NCBI GenBank assembly: GCA_965153455.1
Contig: OZ234496.1
Coordinates: 7,635,207-7,699,206 of the forward strand
DNA: 64,000 nt
Reading direction: 5' to 3'
From: Sphagnum compactum
Taxonomy: Eukaryota > Bryophyta > Sphagnopsida > Sphagnales
In this document: positions 23,433 to 36,149 of the stretch, piece by piece
Position numbering within the stretch: the stretch's first letter is position 1
Layout of the letters: the number at the start of each line of letters is the position of its first letter
Program-made: the position numbers and the translations under genes
The notes under the pieces: model-generated
Database searches by the model: none
Seen by the model: only the letters and a program-made list of their open reading frames with translations
Told to the model about the DNA's origin: nothing

Positions 23433-23551
23433 GCCCATACACACACGTTGGATCCGGTTATGCACATATGTTTTGAGCTTGAAATGGGCATGTAGGAAAG
23501 TCCCATTACAAGCTCAAAACACGCATAACATGGGTCCAAGTGTGTCTGGGC
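23433..23551. repeat. Imperfect inverted repeat (foldback), arms about 50-55 bp
   Basis: Left arm 23433-23488 and right arm 23502-23551 pair with a few mismatches and gaps (GCCCATACACAC against GTGTGTCTGGGC; TTTTGAGCTTG against CAAGCTCAAAA). The loop is about 13 bp. A second GCCCAGACACAT lies just outside the left arm at 23412. It looks like a small foldback element or hairpin-forming insertion. Confidence 0.6.
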
Positions 23552-23559
23552 ATCATCCA

Positions 23560-25190
23560 TTTTTTTAATTTAAAAAAAGAGATAGGGCAAAAGGGGCAGA
23601 CAAGGAAAAAAGAGATGGAGGCAGTACAAAGTACTGGCTGCAAACACAACTATGTGTACATAGTACATACCAAATGTATTGGGTGCAATAACAACTATGT
23701 GCACACATAATGTTGCGGGGAGTTGGATTTGAGTTCGTACCTGGTATCATGTTGCTGATGAGGACCTTGGTGGAACATTGTGTAGATTTTTAAGTACAAA
23801 TCCAGCCAGGAGGGCGGCAACTGAAGGTACACTGAGATCTGAACCTGGCTTTCAGGCTGCTGAATTCGCGCAAGGCTAGATTGCAATTTGAAGGATTGCC
23901 ATCTCAGGGCTTTCTTTCTTGATTTGTGTAAAACGACCAATATGTCTCAAGCATTTTTGGGAGCCGTGTAGATGTGTTGTAGTTTGTTTGTATTCCCTGT
24001 TGAATGACCTGGCTACCTACTCTGCGCTTCAATTAGAGATTACCAAAATGGTGACGCCTTTGCCAAGAAATTGGGTTCTGTGGTGGAGGGGAGGGGAGGG
24101 GGGCCTAACTAATAACAGGTACCATACTACAATGGTCATTTACACACAAGAAAAAAACAGCAAGCTATTTTTACTATCTTAGGGCATGTTGTTGAGGCCC
24201 AGTTCATTACAGAACCCTGCCAACTCCACCTTCAGAACTCGCAAAACTATGTGTCTGATTCAGGTAAATTCTAAAGACTTTTTCCTCAGCGGGACAGGTG
24301 GGTCATGTGCGGGTTCCACTTTGTGATTTGAACCGACTGTGGGGAACACGGGAACATACCCTGTAAAAACCGTTAACAGCTGACGGAATGGCCGGCATCT
24401 CACTCTACTGGGCCCGTAATTCATAGTACATAACCCGTTGGGGTGTTGTTCTCACGCACTTTCGGGGCTTTTGCTTTTTTCCTAAGTGGGACAGGCCACC
24501 ATCTGCTGGTGAGTTTCACTTGAATGTGAAAGGATTGTGAACAGAATTGTCATGGCAATCAATGGTAGGGAAAACCAGTTATCCCGTGGAACAGGCCCTG
24601 GTAGAACCCTTATACTACTTTAGCGGAGTGGTGGTGGCTCACCCACCCTACTACGACAATGAAACAGGATCATTGTCTGCTTACCACATTCCAACCATTT
24701 CCAAATTCTGTTGGAAATGTGTCTCCCTACTTCTCTACATGGAAAGAATCAGTTTCCCATCACTTGTGACCAAACATACAAATCTGAAGGATGTGAAATC
24801 CCAAGGAAAAGAATCCTATGGCGCATACATGTCAAACAAAACCTGCCCCCTAACATTTGAATTTCTCTAGAATTTTAATCTTTGCCAAAAATGAGCAGGA
24901 GATAAAAATGACTAGCAATGAATCAGAAGATGATGGTGACATCCTATGCCAAAGTGGCGATCATTAGTAAAAAAGTTAAGCCAAATTTGGCTGTAAATGA
25001 ATTATGACATACAAGGCTAGTTATGCACCCCTGTGAACTCTAAAATCTCAAGTTGATAGTAAAGAATGCAAGACACTAAATACCTCCTAACAAGCATTGT
25101 CTAGGAGACGGTAGGTAATGTGGCACCTTGTACAGTTTTGTGTAGGGTTTGACTGATGTTCTTACCAAATATATTTTTATCAAATATAAA
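23560..25190. other. Anonymous DNA
   Basis: No protein domain was recognised. A minus-strand frame at 23695-23940 and a plus-strand frame at 24547-24870 have no motif I can name and are not supported as genes. A perfect 14-bp palindrome AGCCAAATTTGGCT lies at 24979-24992 and recurs at 46715 and 50285. Confidence 0.4.
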
Positions 25191-25194
25191 AAAA

Positions 25195-25330
25195 GTTCAT
25201 GTAGTGGTAAGTGCCAGAAAGTAGGCTAGTGGTGAGTATTATTTCATTTCTTGTCTTTCTGGAGTTCTGACTTCAAATCTTGGCGAGGATTAGCAGAACA
25301 TTAATAAGTTTTTTTTTGGTCATGACAAGT
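25195..25330 (+). mobile_element. Possible second tRNA-like SINE
   Basis: An A-box-like TAGGCTAGTGG (about 25221-25231) and a B-box-like GACTTCAAATCTT (about 25266-25278) are about 45 bp apart, followed by a T9 run. It differs in sequence from the candidate at 945-1060. Weak call. Confidence 0.25.
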
Positions 25331-25875
25331 TTCAGCGATGGAGGACACAAACTACACAAAACCAAGCGATGCTCCAAAAATAGGCTCTACACAAAGTTTG
25401 TTGTGGGACATTGGTAAAGAACCATCACCAGATGGCTCTTATCCTTTGAATTGGACATTATGGCTTTGGTGCTTGGTGTGTACTCAGCTTTTACTATCAA
25501 TTCATCAGACTTTGAGTTGGTAGTATAGAATGCCTATTGGATTGTCCTTTGTGTTAGATTTAATGGTCTTGCTGTTCCTAAGGTGTTGAGCCCTTACTCT
25601 TATTTCATCATACTTGGAGTTTGGGTAATATAGAATGCCAATTGGACATAATGGCTTTGTTGCTCCTAAAGTACTCAACCCTTATTCGCCATTCATCACA
25701 TTTGAAGCTAGTAGTATGAATGGCCATCAGAAGCTTGTCGTCCATTGGACATCATGGCTTTGTACCTCCAAAAGTACTTAGAGTTACTTTAGATGTCATC
25801 ACATTTGGAATTGGTAGGGTAGACATGCCAATGTTTGAACATTTAACTCTCAATGAGCTTAAATCCTTTGACATA

Positions 25876-26325
25876 ACTCAATTGTCTCTTGAGTTCAAAG
25901 AGGTATTGTGGACCTCCACTTGGTGCACCCATCACCGTGGAAATTGTTCAAACTTGGACCAAAAAAGAAGATATGGAGTTTGGAAATAATGTTTGGTTTG
26001 ACAAGTTAAGTGTTTAGAACTTAAGATCCTTGGAAATAGCTTGATTGCCTTTGGAGTTCAAAGGAGAATTGTCGAGCTCAAGTTAGCACACCCATATCCT
26101 TTTAGATCACTTGAAATGGATAAGAAATGAGAAACATTTGGGGTCTACAAGTTGAGGGGTTTTAATGTATTTTTTTCAAGCATTTTCTCTTTAGACATGT
26201 TCATTCTTTTCCTACTTTTTTGTTATTCAATTGCCTTTGGAGTTCAAAGGGTATTGTAGACCTCCACTTGAGGCATCCATAGCCATGAAGATCATTAGAA
26301 AAGGATAAGAATTGAGGAGACATGT
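25876..26325. repeat. Three spaced copies of a second repeat unit
   Basis: Words CAATTG(T/C)C(T)TTGGAGTTCAAAG, GTATTGTGGACCTCCACTTG and CACCCAT followed by GGATAAGAA recur from about 25878, 26043 and 26229. The units are diverged and separated by unrelated text. Family unknown. Confidence 0.5.
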
Positions 26326-27419
26326 TTAGTTATTGGCTTGTGTTTAGTGATGGGTGTGTTTACCCTAATAATTATATGTGAAATTATTTTGCCACTTGGT
26401 GAAAACAATAAAAAATAATAATTGGTTTTAATTTTTCTATCACCATGTTTCATTGTGTAACAATTAGAAAAATTCCCATATTTTTATTTTAAGTTTTAGT
26501 TGGTAGTCCAAAATATAAAATTTACATAGATTTTCTAACTTCCATAATCCATTTATAGCCCATTTTAGTGGATGATCACCATGTTAGATCCATCACAAAA
26601 GTGTTTAAAAAACCATTGGTTGGTAGTGTAAAATTTGCCCTTGATTAAGGTTTTATTTTCATTTTTGTGAGGTAGGTGGATTAACAATTATCCAAAAAAA
26701 TGACAAAGCCAAATTTGACCATAAGTCATAGAGGAAATCTGCTATATTTTAGTGACATGCTAGAAGCTATGGTTTAAATATGGTGTTTTTTTTTTTCCTT
26801 GAAAATATGGCGACTTTTTGTGTCATTGTTTCCCCTAGAAAAAAACCTTTGTTGGATTCACAACTATTCCTTTTTCTTTTATCATTAAGAAGATCACATT
26901 TGCCAAAAAAAACTTTGTTGCCCTTGGTGCTTCATCTTTCGAATTTAACATCATGGCTATGTAACCTTTAAGTACTAACCGTTATTTTCAATTCATCACA
27001 CTTGGAGTTGGTTGGTGTGGAATGCCCATCAAATGCCAGTGGTCCTTTTAGTTCAATATCATAACCTAAGGTACTTAACCCTTGTTTTTAATTCATCACA
27101 CTTGGAGTTGATGTAGAATGCCCACTTAATGATTATTGTCGGTTTAATATCATAAATTTGTAGCACCTAGGATATTCAATCCTTGTTCTCAATTTATCAC
27201 ACTTAGATTTGGTGTCAAATATCCACTTAACGCATCTTTTTTTTTGCATTGGGTTTTATGGCTTTGTAGCTTTTGAGGTATTTAGAGGTGGTTTACATAT
27301 AAACAGTTGGGCCTAAGCTTTAAACTACCTTAGTGTGAACTTAAAATCAAAACCCAAGGCATTATGTGTTACAAATGTTAACACTATGGAGTTCATTCAT
27401 GTGAATGTTGATCCATGAC

Positions 27420-27620
27420 TTGTAATTAACCTGTACTTAATTCCTAATTTAGTTTCAATTTACTTTTAGTTAGCTTCTAGTTAACTTTTATTTCATTTGT
27501 AGTTATCCCTTAATTCATTTCTAGTTTAATTTTAATTAACTTTTAGTTAACCCATAATTAAATCTCAATTCATTTCTAGTCCATTCTTAGTTAATTCATA
27601 GTTCATTATTACTTTTCACA
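27420..27620. repeat. Degenerate AT-rich minisatellite
   Basis: Repeated variants of TTAATTCATTTCTAGTT and TTTTAGTTAAC fill this 200-bp stretch with irregular spacing. No coding frame. Confidence 0.6.
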
Positions 27621-29099
27621 TAAACGGACATGGGTCACACACGAGTGAACATGAGCCACATGTAGGTTGAAAGTTTTTTATAAGTTTTTCTGATTTAGGT
27701 GCCCAATGGGAATAAATAGAGGTAGAATCTCACATTGCTTTTAGTTTGTTCAACACTAGTTTTGAGTACAAATCTTTTTCATGATCTTGTTATGTTTTTG
27801 TCATGTTTTTTAAATAAAATCCTATTGCATTCACATCATGCACACATCATGTTTTTGTTTTTGATTTTTTTATTCCATGACCTGGATTTAGAACTACACC
27901 TACCTTCGTTCATGTGGTTTGGAAATCTTGTTGTTTAATTCTTTTTTACCCGTGATATTATGGGTTAAGTTGCAATTTTAGATTTTTTATGGACCCAGGC
28001 TTAATTGTACAAATGTAAATTGTTCTTTACTTTTTAGTTTAAATTCATCACATTTTGAGGTTGATAGAAAAACCCTCCCACAAAATGGTTTTTTGTCTTT
28101 GAGTTGGGCATCATGGCTTTATCGCTCCTAATTTACTCACCCTTTAAGACACCTTGAATAGTTGCATTTGGGTAAAAACACATTATGGTGAACCAAAAGC
28201 AACATTTCATAGTCCATTTTGAAAATCCATTTTCTTTGTATTTTGAATGTATTTTAAGCCCAATGAATTGGTTCAAGTCATGTTTAAATTAACATATTTT
28301 TCCATGTCCAAGTTTATACCACCATTTTAAACATTTTTTTGAACATTTTAGTATTATTATTAAATTTTGTCTTGAAAAACATCAATATTCATATCAAAGT
28401 GAACTTTGCCATTTTGAAATATTGGAAATGGAATATATTCACAAATAGGATATCTTTTTATTTGATTTTTTGACCTTAAGTTCTATCAACGTTCAAAATG
28501 TTGTCCCAAAATTCCAAAAGCATTATAAACACATTATGAGACAAAAGTTCATATTCAATATTATGAAATTGTAAATGGATTCTGATAGTCCATTATAAAG
28601 TCCATATAGGATTGACTTCATTATTTTGAATTTCTTTTTTCATCGTTGAAAGATTTCATATGTTAGTTTCACAAAAATCATTTTAAAAAGAATATATAAT
28701 GAAAGATAAAAGTTCTATTGCAACAAGGATTAAAACACTACACAATAACAATCCATTTTGTCCACTATAATTTGCAACTACCCACCTTGAACTTTGGAAG
28801 GTTTGGCATTAAGATTAGATTTCCAATTTAAAGGTGTAGTTAGGGTTTCATGATGTAAGTCCTACAAATAGAAATAGTAGATCTAAAACATCTAGAGTTA
28901 AAATCAATAAATCAAACTTCCAAAGTTGAAAGGGTAAATATTCAATGGAAATGTGCCCTTACTTTCAATTCACCACCCTTGGATTTTGTAATGTAAAATG
29001 CCCAAATTGGCTACTTATTGTATGTTGCATTGTACATAATGATTATGTTGTTCCTAAGGTATTCATCATAGTTGATGACTCTACAACCCAAAAATTGTC

Positions 29100-29920
29100 A
29101 AGCTATCTTATTTTGCAACTCCCCATGTTTTCCCCAAAAGGTTGATTAGAACCCACTGATGTTCTTACTGTGCTTATGGGCTACTTGTAAGAGACCAACC
29201 TTGAGGCTTACTAGGAGCTAAAATCAACCATAGCTAGCTTGTTTTATAGTGTCACAGACACTAAGGGTCAAAGCAAGATAAATTGTACCCCAATTTTACC
29301 TTGTCTACTTGTAGTGTTCAACAAATTGAAAATAGTGTAAAAACCCATCATCAAATTGTTGTACATTGAATTTTTTAAACTTGAATGACCAAAGGCAAGA
29401 CAATTTTTCATTATTTTGCATTCAATTGAATATTTTGTGTATAAAGTACCCCCAAACACATATTTTCCTCTTCTTAAATGAAGAAAAATTTACTTTTGAT
29501 TTTATTTTATTTTTGCAAGTAGATTTTCATAAGTTCAATAGAGATTCATGATGAATTTTTATTTTATTTCCATTCATTTTGATGTTATTTGCATGTTTTT
29601 ACATGCATGACATAGGTAAAAGTGAGAAATAAATACTTCTATGTTCAATTTACCATGCTTCCACCCCTAAACATTTAAATAAATTTGGTAAGACCACCCA
29701 ATAACCATTGAGTTTAAATAAAAGAAGAACTACAAAAATTGAAATACATTCTTGCAAACATTGTGGCAAATAGTCATAACAACAAATTGTTGATACATTT
29801 CATCTTTTACACCATCAAAATAATGGAAAAATTATTCTAAAATGTAAACAATCATGTAGTAGTGAACAACATCTTGAAGAAAACTAGGTATACCAAAAGA
29901 ATGAAATATGATTTACAAAA
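29100..29920. other. Anonymous AT-rich DNA next to a decayed retroelement
   Basis: No domain recognised. It lies 3' of the minus-strand Gypsy remnant, where integrase should be, but no HHCC or DDE block could be read. Either the integrase has been deleted or it is decayed beyond recognition. Confidence 0.4.
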
Positions 29921-29926
29921 TGGAAA

Positions 29927-31420
29927 TTAATCAACAATGCCCTTCCTTGGCACCCAAACAAAAGCATAAGTGCCTAAAAAGAAAGTGGTGCCATCCAAAG
30001 TGAACAAAAATGCCTCCCTATAAAAAAAAATGATTACCAAAAAGAATTTGAAGAAATTAACAATACCATTTTTTAGGTCTATGAATCTTCGGCTATAAAA
30101 TGAACATGTGAGCATCAGTGGTTTGATCAAGTACACCAATTAGTTTTGCTTGGTTAGACAATTTACTAAATGCATCTACCATTAAATGGGATCTACTAGG
30201 CTTATAAACAATCTTGAAGTCATACTCCAAAAATAATAATAAATATTTAGCTATTCTACTAGAAATTTGTGGCTTGTTAACTAGATACACAAGGGCCCTG
30301 TGGTCAACATAAAATACAAACCGGTTACCCAATAAGTAATGTTTGAATTTGTGCAGGGCATAAACCATAGCTAGGGTTTCCATTTCACTAATGGTATAAT
30401 TTCTCTCAATTGAATTTAGTAATCTAGAGGCATACATAACTGGTTGGTCAAACTTACCAATTGGGTTTTAAGCAAATATGGCTCCTACTACCCATTGAGA
30501 TGCATCTGTATGAACATGAAATTCAAACTCCCAGTTTGGACTGATCAAAATAGGGGCTTCTACATACCGGTTCTTAATTTCTTCCCAAACATTTTGGCAT
30601 TCTTTTGTCCACTCAAAAACTTCACAATTTCTGAGTAGCTTAGTGATAGGTGACATAATTGAGGCAAAGTTCTTGATAAAACACCTAAAAACTATGCCAT
30701 CCCATTGAACACTTAGATTTCCTAGGGGGTAGTTGGTATTGGCATGTTTACTAAGGCTTCAACCTTTTTACGATCCATGACTTTGCCTTCCTTAGACACT
30801 ATGAAATGTAAGATAATTCTTGAAAACACTATGAATGCACACTTGTCTAGGTTGAATACCAAACTCTTTACACTTAAAAATTATTTTTTTTAGCTTTTCA
30901 AGGTGAGTTGATAGGTCATTGAGAATTGTAAAATCATCAAGAAAGATCTTCATGAATACATCAATGTATTTACAAAATGATTTGGTAATTGCCCTTTGAT
31001 AAGTGGGTGGTCCATTTTTGACACCAAATGGCATCACAACTCACATAAAAGCCCCCAAGTCTATCATAAAGGCAGTTTTGTGCTGGTCCCCTAGTGTAAT
31101 TGATATTTAATGATATCTTGAAAATTTGTCCATAAAGGTATACACTTCATGCCCAACAACTATATTAATGACCTCATCAATGAAAGGCAAAAGGTAAGGG
31201 TTTTTTTTGTTACTACGTTGAGCTTTTTGAAATCAACACAAATTTTGAACTTCCCATTTTTCTTGGGAACAACCACTATTGGTGATAGCCACATGTTGCT
31301 TCTTCAATTGATTTGATGAAACCAACAACACATAACTTGTCTATGTCTTGTTTGACAATGGTAGCGTAGTTAGGATTCAATCAGTACCTCATTTGATGAG
31401 TAGGTGGTACTATAATATCA
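29927..31420 (-). pseudogene. Gypsy RT, RNase H and integrase N-terminus
   Basis: RT: MPFGVKNGPPTYQRA and FMKIFLDDFTI with both catalytic Asp (30792-31037). Upstream, in broken frames, are PRKNGKFKICVDFKKLN-like text (about 31200-31270) and a Tyr-His quartet region. RNase H: FHVHTDASQWVVGAIF (30468-30656), then YASRLLNSIERNYT, FYVDHRALVYLV and IAKYLLLFLEYDF (30093-30437). The tail reads into FTLDGT-FFLG and FVWVPRKGIVD (29927-30000), typical of the spacer and N-terminal integrase part. The order and motifs are clear; the many frame breaks exclude function. Confidence 0.75.
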
Positions 31421-32029
31421 CGTTCAGTCCTGTGTTGAACAATCTCTAGTGGAATATCCTTCAAGTCCTTGTATGTCTAGGCAAAAATGTCTTTGAATTC
31501 CTTTAAAATTTTAAATCAATTGTTTTGTAATAACTGATTTAAGTGAAGCATTCACTTTCACCTAAATTACATTTTTTTTTCAATGCCCAAATTGACTTTG
31601 GTCAATTGTTCATCTTCAATAATTGTCCAACTAGTTATGGTTAGATCTTGGATTCATTCCCAAACATGTGTTTCATTAATGATCATTTTTCCCACTTCTG
31701 GATGGAAAAAAGTTTAAGGTAAATGTTGTTTGACAGTATCAGGTGGTATAACTAAGTTAACAACTAAAACACATACTGGTTCAATAGGTTAGGTTTGGAC
31801 CTATTCTGCTATCCTAAGATTTGATATGCAATCTATTTTGAAAACTAGTTTAATGTGAATAGGTATTGCTATGGTTCTTATTGAAAACAAGTCCAATTAT
31901 ATGGCAAACATCATATCCTCCTCTTCATCAAATATTCCAAAATGGAAATATAACATATTAAGACTTTTGGTTTTTTGGTTTGAACACTTAGTTTCTTTGT
32001 AACAAGTATGGTTCTTAGTGTACCTATTC

Positions 32030-32700
32030 CTTGTATGGTAACATTGTTAGTTCCCTAATCGTGGGACACTTTTGCATCTCTCAACCATGGACGTCCTAGC
32101 AACATTGAATAACTAGAATCTAGAACATTATTGTTGATGACAATAAATGTGACTATATAGAAAATTCCATGAAGAAATATCTTTAGATCTTTAATAAGAC
32201 CAAGTGGTTTGGTTATGGTTTGATTCGCCATCCGCAAATTGTAGGGGAATGGATTAGGCTTTGATAGGTCCCTAATTGCACTCTCATGTTTTTAATGATG
32301 ATATTGACTCCAAAACCTCCATCAATAAGCACATCATCAATAAAGTTCTTACCAACTTGAACTTGTATAACCGCCATTTAATGATCAATGGTGACTACTA
32401 CACATGCAAGTTTAGAATGAATAGGTTCAAGTCGCACTAGTTGAACAAACTTAACTGGTTTGAAATGTATCACTTGATGTCTGGCATAATCTTCAAGAGT
32501 TGCCCGAAGTCGATCACATACTTGGTTTCCAAGACTTGTTGCTCCAACTCTTCAAATGTGCAATTTGGGATGATCTTGTACAAGGTTTTTGCCCCACTTT
32601 GAGATGTTATCTTGTAAAGTGAAACTAAACAAGTTGATGATATTAGCTTCCACAATTTTTCCGTTGGTTTTGATTACCTTCTTGAAACTTTGATGTGAGC
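32030..32700 (-). pseudogene. Gypsy aspartic protease region
   Basis: Minus-strand text TKPLGLIKDLKIFLHG, VTFIVINNNV and YSMLLGRPWLRDAKVSHD (32055-32237) is the second half of a retropepsin-like protease as found in plant Gypsy elements. An upstream piece (32470-32655) is likely its lead-in. The DTG-type active-site segment was not clearly read. Confidence 0.6.
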
Positions 32701-33199
32701 ATTAGGATGAATATCCTTCACGTATGTTGGATATTGAAATTTTCAGCATGGCAACTTATTGGTTGGTTTGAATCAAACTATAATTGATGGGTACAGCAGT
32801 GGCATGAATATCCTTAGATTAGGTGCCAACCATCTATAAAGTCCAATAGGTGGATTAGGTGGCGATCCTCCAGGTTAGTCTCGATCATGTGTTCCTCTTT
32901 TAAGCAATCTTCCATTAGGCGAACCTCCAAGTGGTCCTTCACTTGGTTGTGGATGTGAATTAGCCCTTCTTGGCTCTTGAGGTGGCATACCATTACCCAT
33001 AAACAGGTAGGTCGATGGCAACTAGTATGTTAACAAGTAGAGATGTTATTGTTGTTTGTTGAACATATATTGTTCTTGGAATTATAACTGATTGTCCTAG
33101 TTCAGAAGTTGGAACTTTAACATGATAGTGGATACTAAGTCTACTCCAGCCACTCAACAAGTGGCATTTAGTTTTAGATGATTAATACTAACTACATGT

Positions 33200-33600
33200 C
33201 TTTCCCTCTTTCCAAAAATCAATGGATAAGACCCTTTGATCTTAGAATAACACATTGGATCATATTATGAACCATGGGTACAAAAGATGGTATTGAGTTA
33301 TACCACATTGGATATGGTGGATAGGGTACAACTTTAGGTTGTCCTATTATCAATGGTGTAATAGGTTGTTGCCAACCTAATTGTTGATTAACCAGTGTTA
33401 GGTTAGTGACTAGACTTGATTGTGGTTTAAGTTGTTGCACATGTACACCAAAATGTGTTGTTGATGTATTTGATACAATAGGTTGCAGATAAATTATGAA
33501 TTTTTTTTTCATCAATCGCTGAAATCTATCATCCACAAAGGGACAATTTTTGAACTCATGTCCAACTTGTTGACAATATGCACATGCTAATGCAATCTCA
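33200..33600 (-). pseudogene. Gypsy gag C-terminus with zinc knuckle
   Basis: A CX2CX4HX4C zinc knuckle (CAYCQQVGHEFKNC) lies at 33543-33582 on the minus strand and is followed directly by PFVDDRFQRLM, a common context in plant Gypsy gags. A Gln/Pro-rich stretch follows (33219-33536). Gag binds the element RNA; this copy is only a fragment. Confidence 0.7.
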
Positions 33601-36140
33601 ATAGTGGGTTATGCGGTTGTAATCGGTACACTTTGTTGAATAGGTGACCTTGTTCAATGATTCCCATGATAGGTACATTCGGCCAAACATTTTGGTTAAG
33701 TGGTTGTGTTTGTCGGACAACAATAGGTACTGGGACTACTTCCACTAGTTCTACATGTGGTTGAAACGAGATCAGTGTGAAGGTCTTCGCTCCAAATTAT
33801 GTAGTTGTTCCAATCAATTTAAAAGTTTGTTATGTTCAAACTTTAAATCTACTATGGTTGGATTCAAAGTAATTGGTTCAGATGTGTAGTACCCAGTAAT
33901 TGGTGCTAATCAAAATGCTATAGTAACTTGGGAATGTAGTAGCCGGGTGTTGTAGATTGCCACCTTTGTCTTGTAGGGTACATTCATAGTATAATATACC
34001 AAGGACTATGTTAACTATAACTTTTGCAATTATCAACTTTGAAAAACCATTATAAAAGTTTGAAACATCAAAATGTAATTAGGTTTGTTGCCCCATATTT
34101 TTTAATTAATGAAATTTCATCCAAAGAATTTTGTGTGATTCCCAATTGTTTTAGTGGTCATAAAATAGTGGAAAGTCTGTAGTTGAATACTGCTTTTCAT
34201 TTCATTCATCCTTCATCCTATGTTAAACTTAACCATTCATGTTCCAAATTTATAGAAGACCATATATGGATGAACCAAACGGCCCAATATGAAAAAAACA
34301 TAAAAGCATGCCCTAAATTGCCCTTAGCTGGGTGTGCTTTGTTTGAACGTGCTTATCACCTTCAAAAACATAAAATTATAAAGACTTCTTAGAAGAAAAA
34401 ATGTTTTTTTGTTGTTTAAGGGAAGGCAATGTTGCATTTCATGAAAAATGATACATAAAATTTAAGTTCATGTTGGTAAATTTGGGTTTATATATACAAC
34501 ACTACACTAGGAAAATGTGAACATGCTTTTTGTTACTCAAACCTTTATCAAATGTTCTTAAATTTATTATGGGCTCTAATATACCTCATAAAAAGAGCCA
34601 GATGTGTTTATATTTTTAAATGCACATGTACTGAATCCTTTTAACAAATGTTGTTGATTTTGATTCTAAATGTCTTTAATGGTCAAAAAAGTTCAAAATT
34701 TGTCATGATGGTTAAAAAACAATTATACATTTGACTATAATCTAGGTCCTCATGCAAATAATAATAATAATTATTATAATATGAGTCATGTTGGTCTCAA
34801 TATTAATATCCAGTCCCAAAAATTACATTTAAAATATAATTTTGATATTTAATAAACCAATACATGTAGGACACGCGTAAAATGCAATCCTTGGTAAGGA
34901 CCCTAACCTTATAGGTTGTTGTGGTTCCTTTTACTATGTTTTTACCTTGTAGAAGTTATTTCATCAACATTTTGAATAGGTGAGATGTTTTGTCCATTCA
35001 ATTGTGCGTTCAACCTCCATTGTTGAGACAAATGTTGGGGTGTCAAAAAACGACCGGTTGAAGGTAGTTGTGGCTCCCTCTTTTCCTCATACTTTATTGG
35101 TATTTGATGAAGAAGTATGTCTGTTGTAATCAGCTATTGATACTCAATGTTGGGAGCATCAACTAGTTGAATTCCTTCAGCTTAAAAAGTGGTTGTTTTT
35201 GTGATTGAACCACCTCGTGAATAGGTTGTTGTGGTGTTCCTAATTCTAGTTGCCTTCTAAGGTCCCTTGTGACCACTATTGACATCGTTCACTATTTTAA
35301 AACAATTGTTAATTTTTAGATTTTCTTTAATCAATAGGTTGTTCTGGTAATTGGAAAAATAACATGCAAATCTAAAAAAATCCTCAAACTAACTTTGTAA
35401 AAAATTAAAAATAATCAAAACACAAAATAGTTTTAGAAAACTACTAAAACTAGTACAAATCCAATCTAAAATTTAAAAACACAACAATTCTCGTTGAAAC
35501 CATAAATCATAAATGTGACTATTTACAATTTTAGTCTATTGTGTGGTCATCAAATGTTAACGGTGTTTTCATTCTCTCAAATAAAATATAATAAGGTTTT
35601 TATTTTGTAAATTTTAACTTTCTTACAAACATCAACTAGGTTGTTCAAATTCAAATCTAAAATCCAAGAAACAGAAACAAAGATAGAAAAAATATGAAGA
35701 TGTTTATTTACAAAGGTATAAATCCACAAGTGGTTTCAGAGATCAGTGTACAAAGAGAAGATTAAAAAAAATGGAATGGATTGAATTGTTCTTCCTTTTC
35801 AAATCTTCCTACTAATACCATAAAATAATGTTGTTCAAAATCAAAGTCACTAGCCGGTACAACTGTCAAGGATTTCAAAATTGAACTTCAACAACTAATG
35901 GTCAAAGTTGATCTTTAACATGTTTTGTCAACAACCAGTTATGTAACAAACTGGTTACCGGTTAACTTAACAAATTGATTTAATAAAAGACTTGTTACTA
36001 ATTATCATAACAAATTGACGATTTGTTATCCAATAATAACTAAAATAATTTTGAAAATAATATTGTCTCACCGAGTATTAGTTGGTAACAACTGGTTACT
36101 ATATACATAGTGTGAAAATTTGGGTTAACAATTATGAACC
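33601..36140. other. Presumed gag and LTR remains of the Gypsy remnant
   Basis: No clear domain. Position 5' of the zinc knuckle on the minus strand implies gag, then leader, then LTR. A PBS-like site is noted near 35811. Repeated AACCAGTTA / AACTGGTTA words near 35930-36100 are unassigned. Confidence 0.35.
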
Positions 36141-36149
36141 AACATAGCC

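Larger units (their letters stand above)
25495..29090. repeat. Dispersed family of roughly 100-bp degenerate repeats
   Basis: The phrase AATTCATCACACTTGGAGTTGGT followed by GTAGAATGCCC, then a GACATCATGGCTTTGT and CCTAAGGTACTCAACCCTT block, recurs with divergence. Start points are near 25498, 25602 and 25691, then 26991, 27091 and 27195, then singly near 28035 and 28968. Within each triplet the spacing is about 90-104 bp, so these are two decayed tandem arrays plus stragglers. Sequence between the clusters is otherwise anonymous. No coding function is implied. Confidence 0.6.
29927..35830 (-). mobile_element. Decayed Ty3/Gypsy LTR retrotransposon, remnant 1
   Basis: On the minus strand, going down in coordinate: a gag zinc knuckle (33543-33582), protease (about 32030-32700), reverse transcriptase (about 30700-31420), RNase H (30093-30650) and the start of an integrase N-terminal region (29927-30092). 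This pol order is Ty3/Gypsy. The catalytic box FLDDF and the zinc-knuckle context resemble Athila/Tat-type plant elements; that lineage is tentative. A PBS-like TGGTATTAGTAG (minus strand) at about 35811-35822 suggests the 5' LTR lay beyond it. LTRs were not delimited. Multiple stops and frameshifts. Confidence 0.7.

Noticed and set aside
24547-24870. Plus-strand 107-codon frame
   Set aside because: Starts at ATG but shows no domain, biased coding composition or neighbouring exons that I can support.
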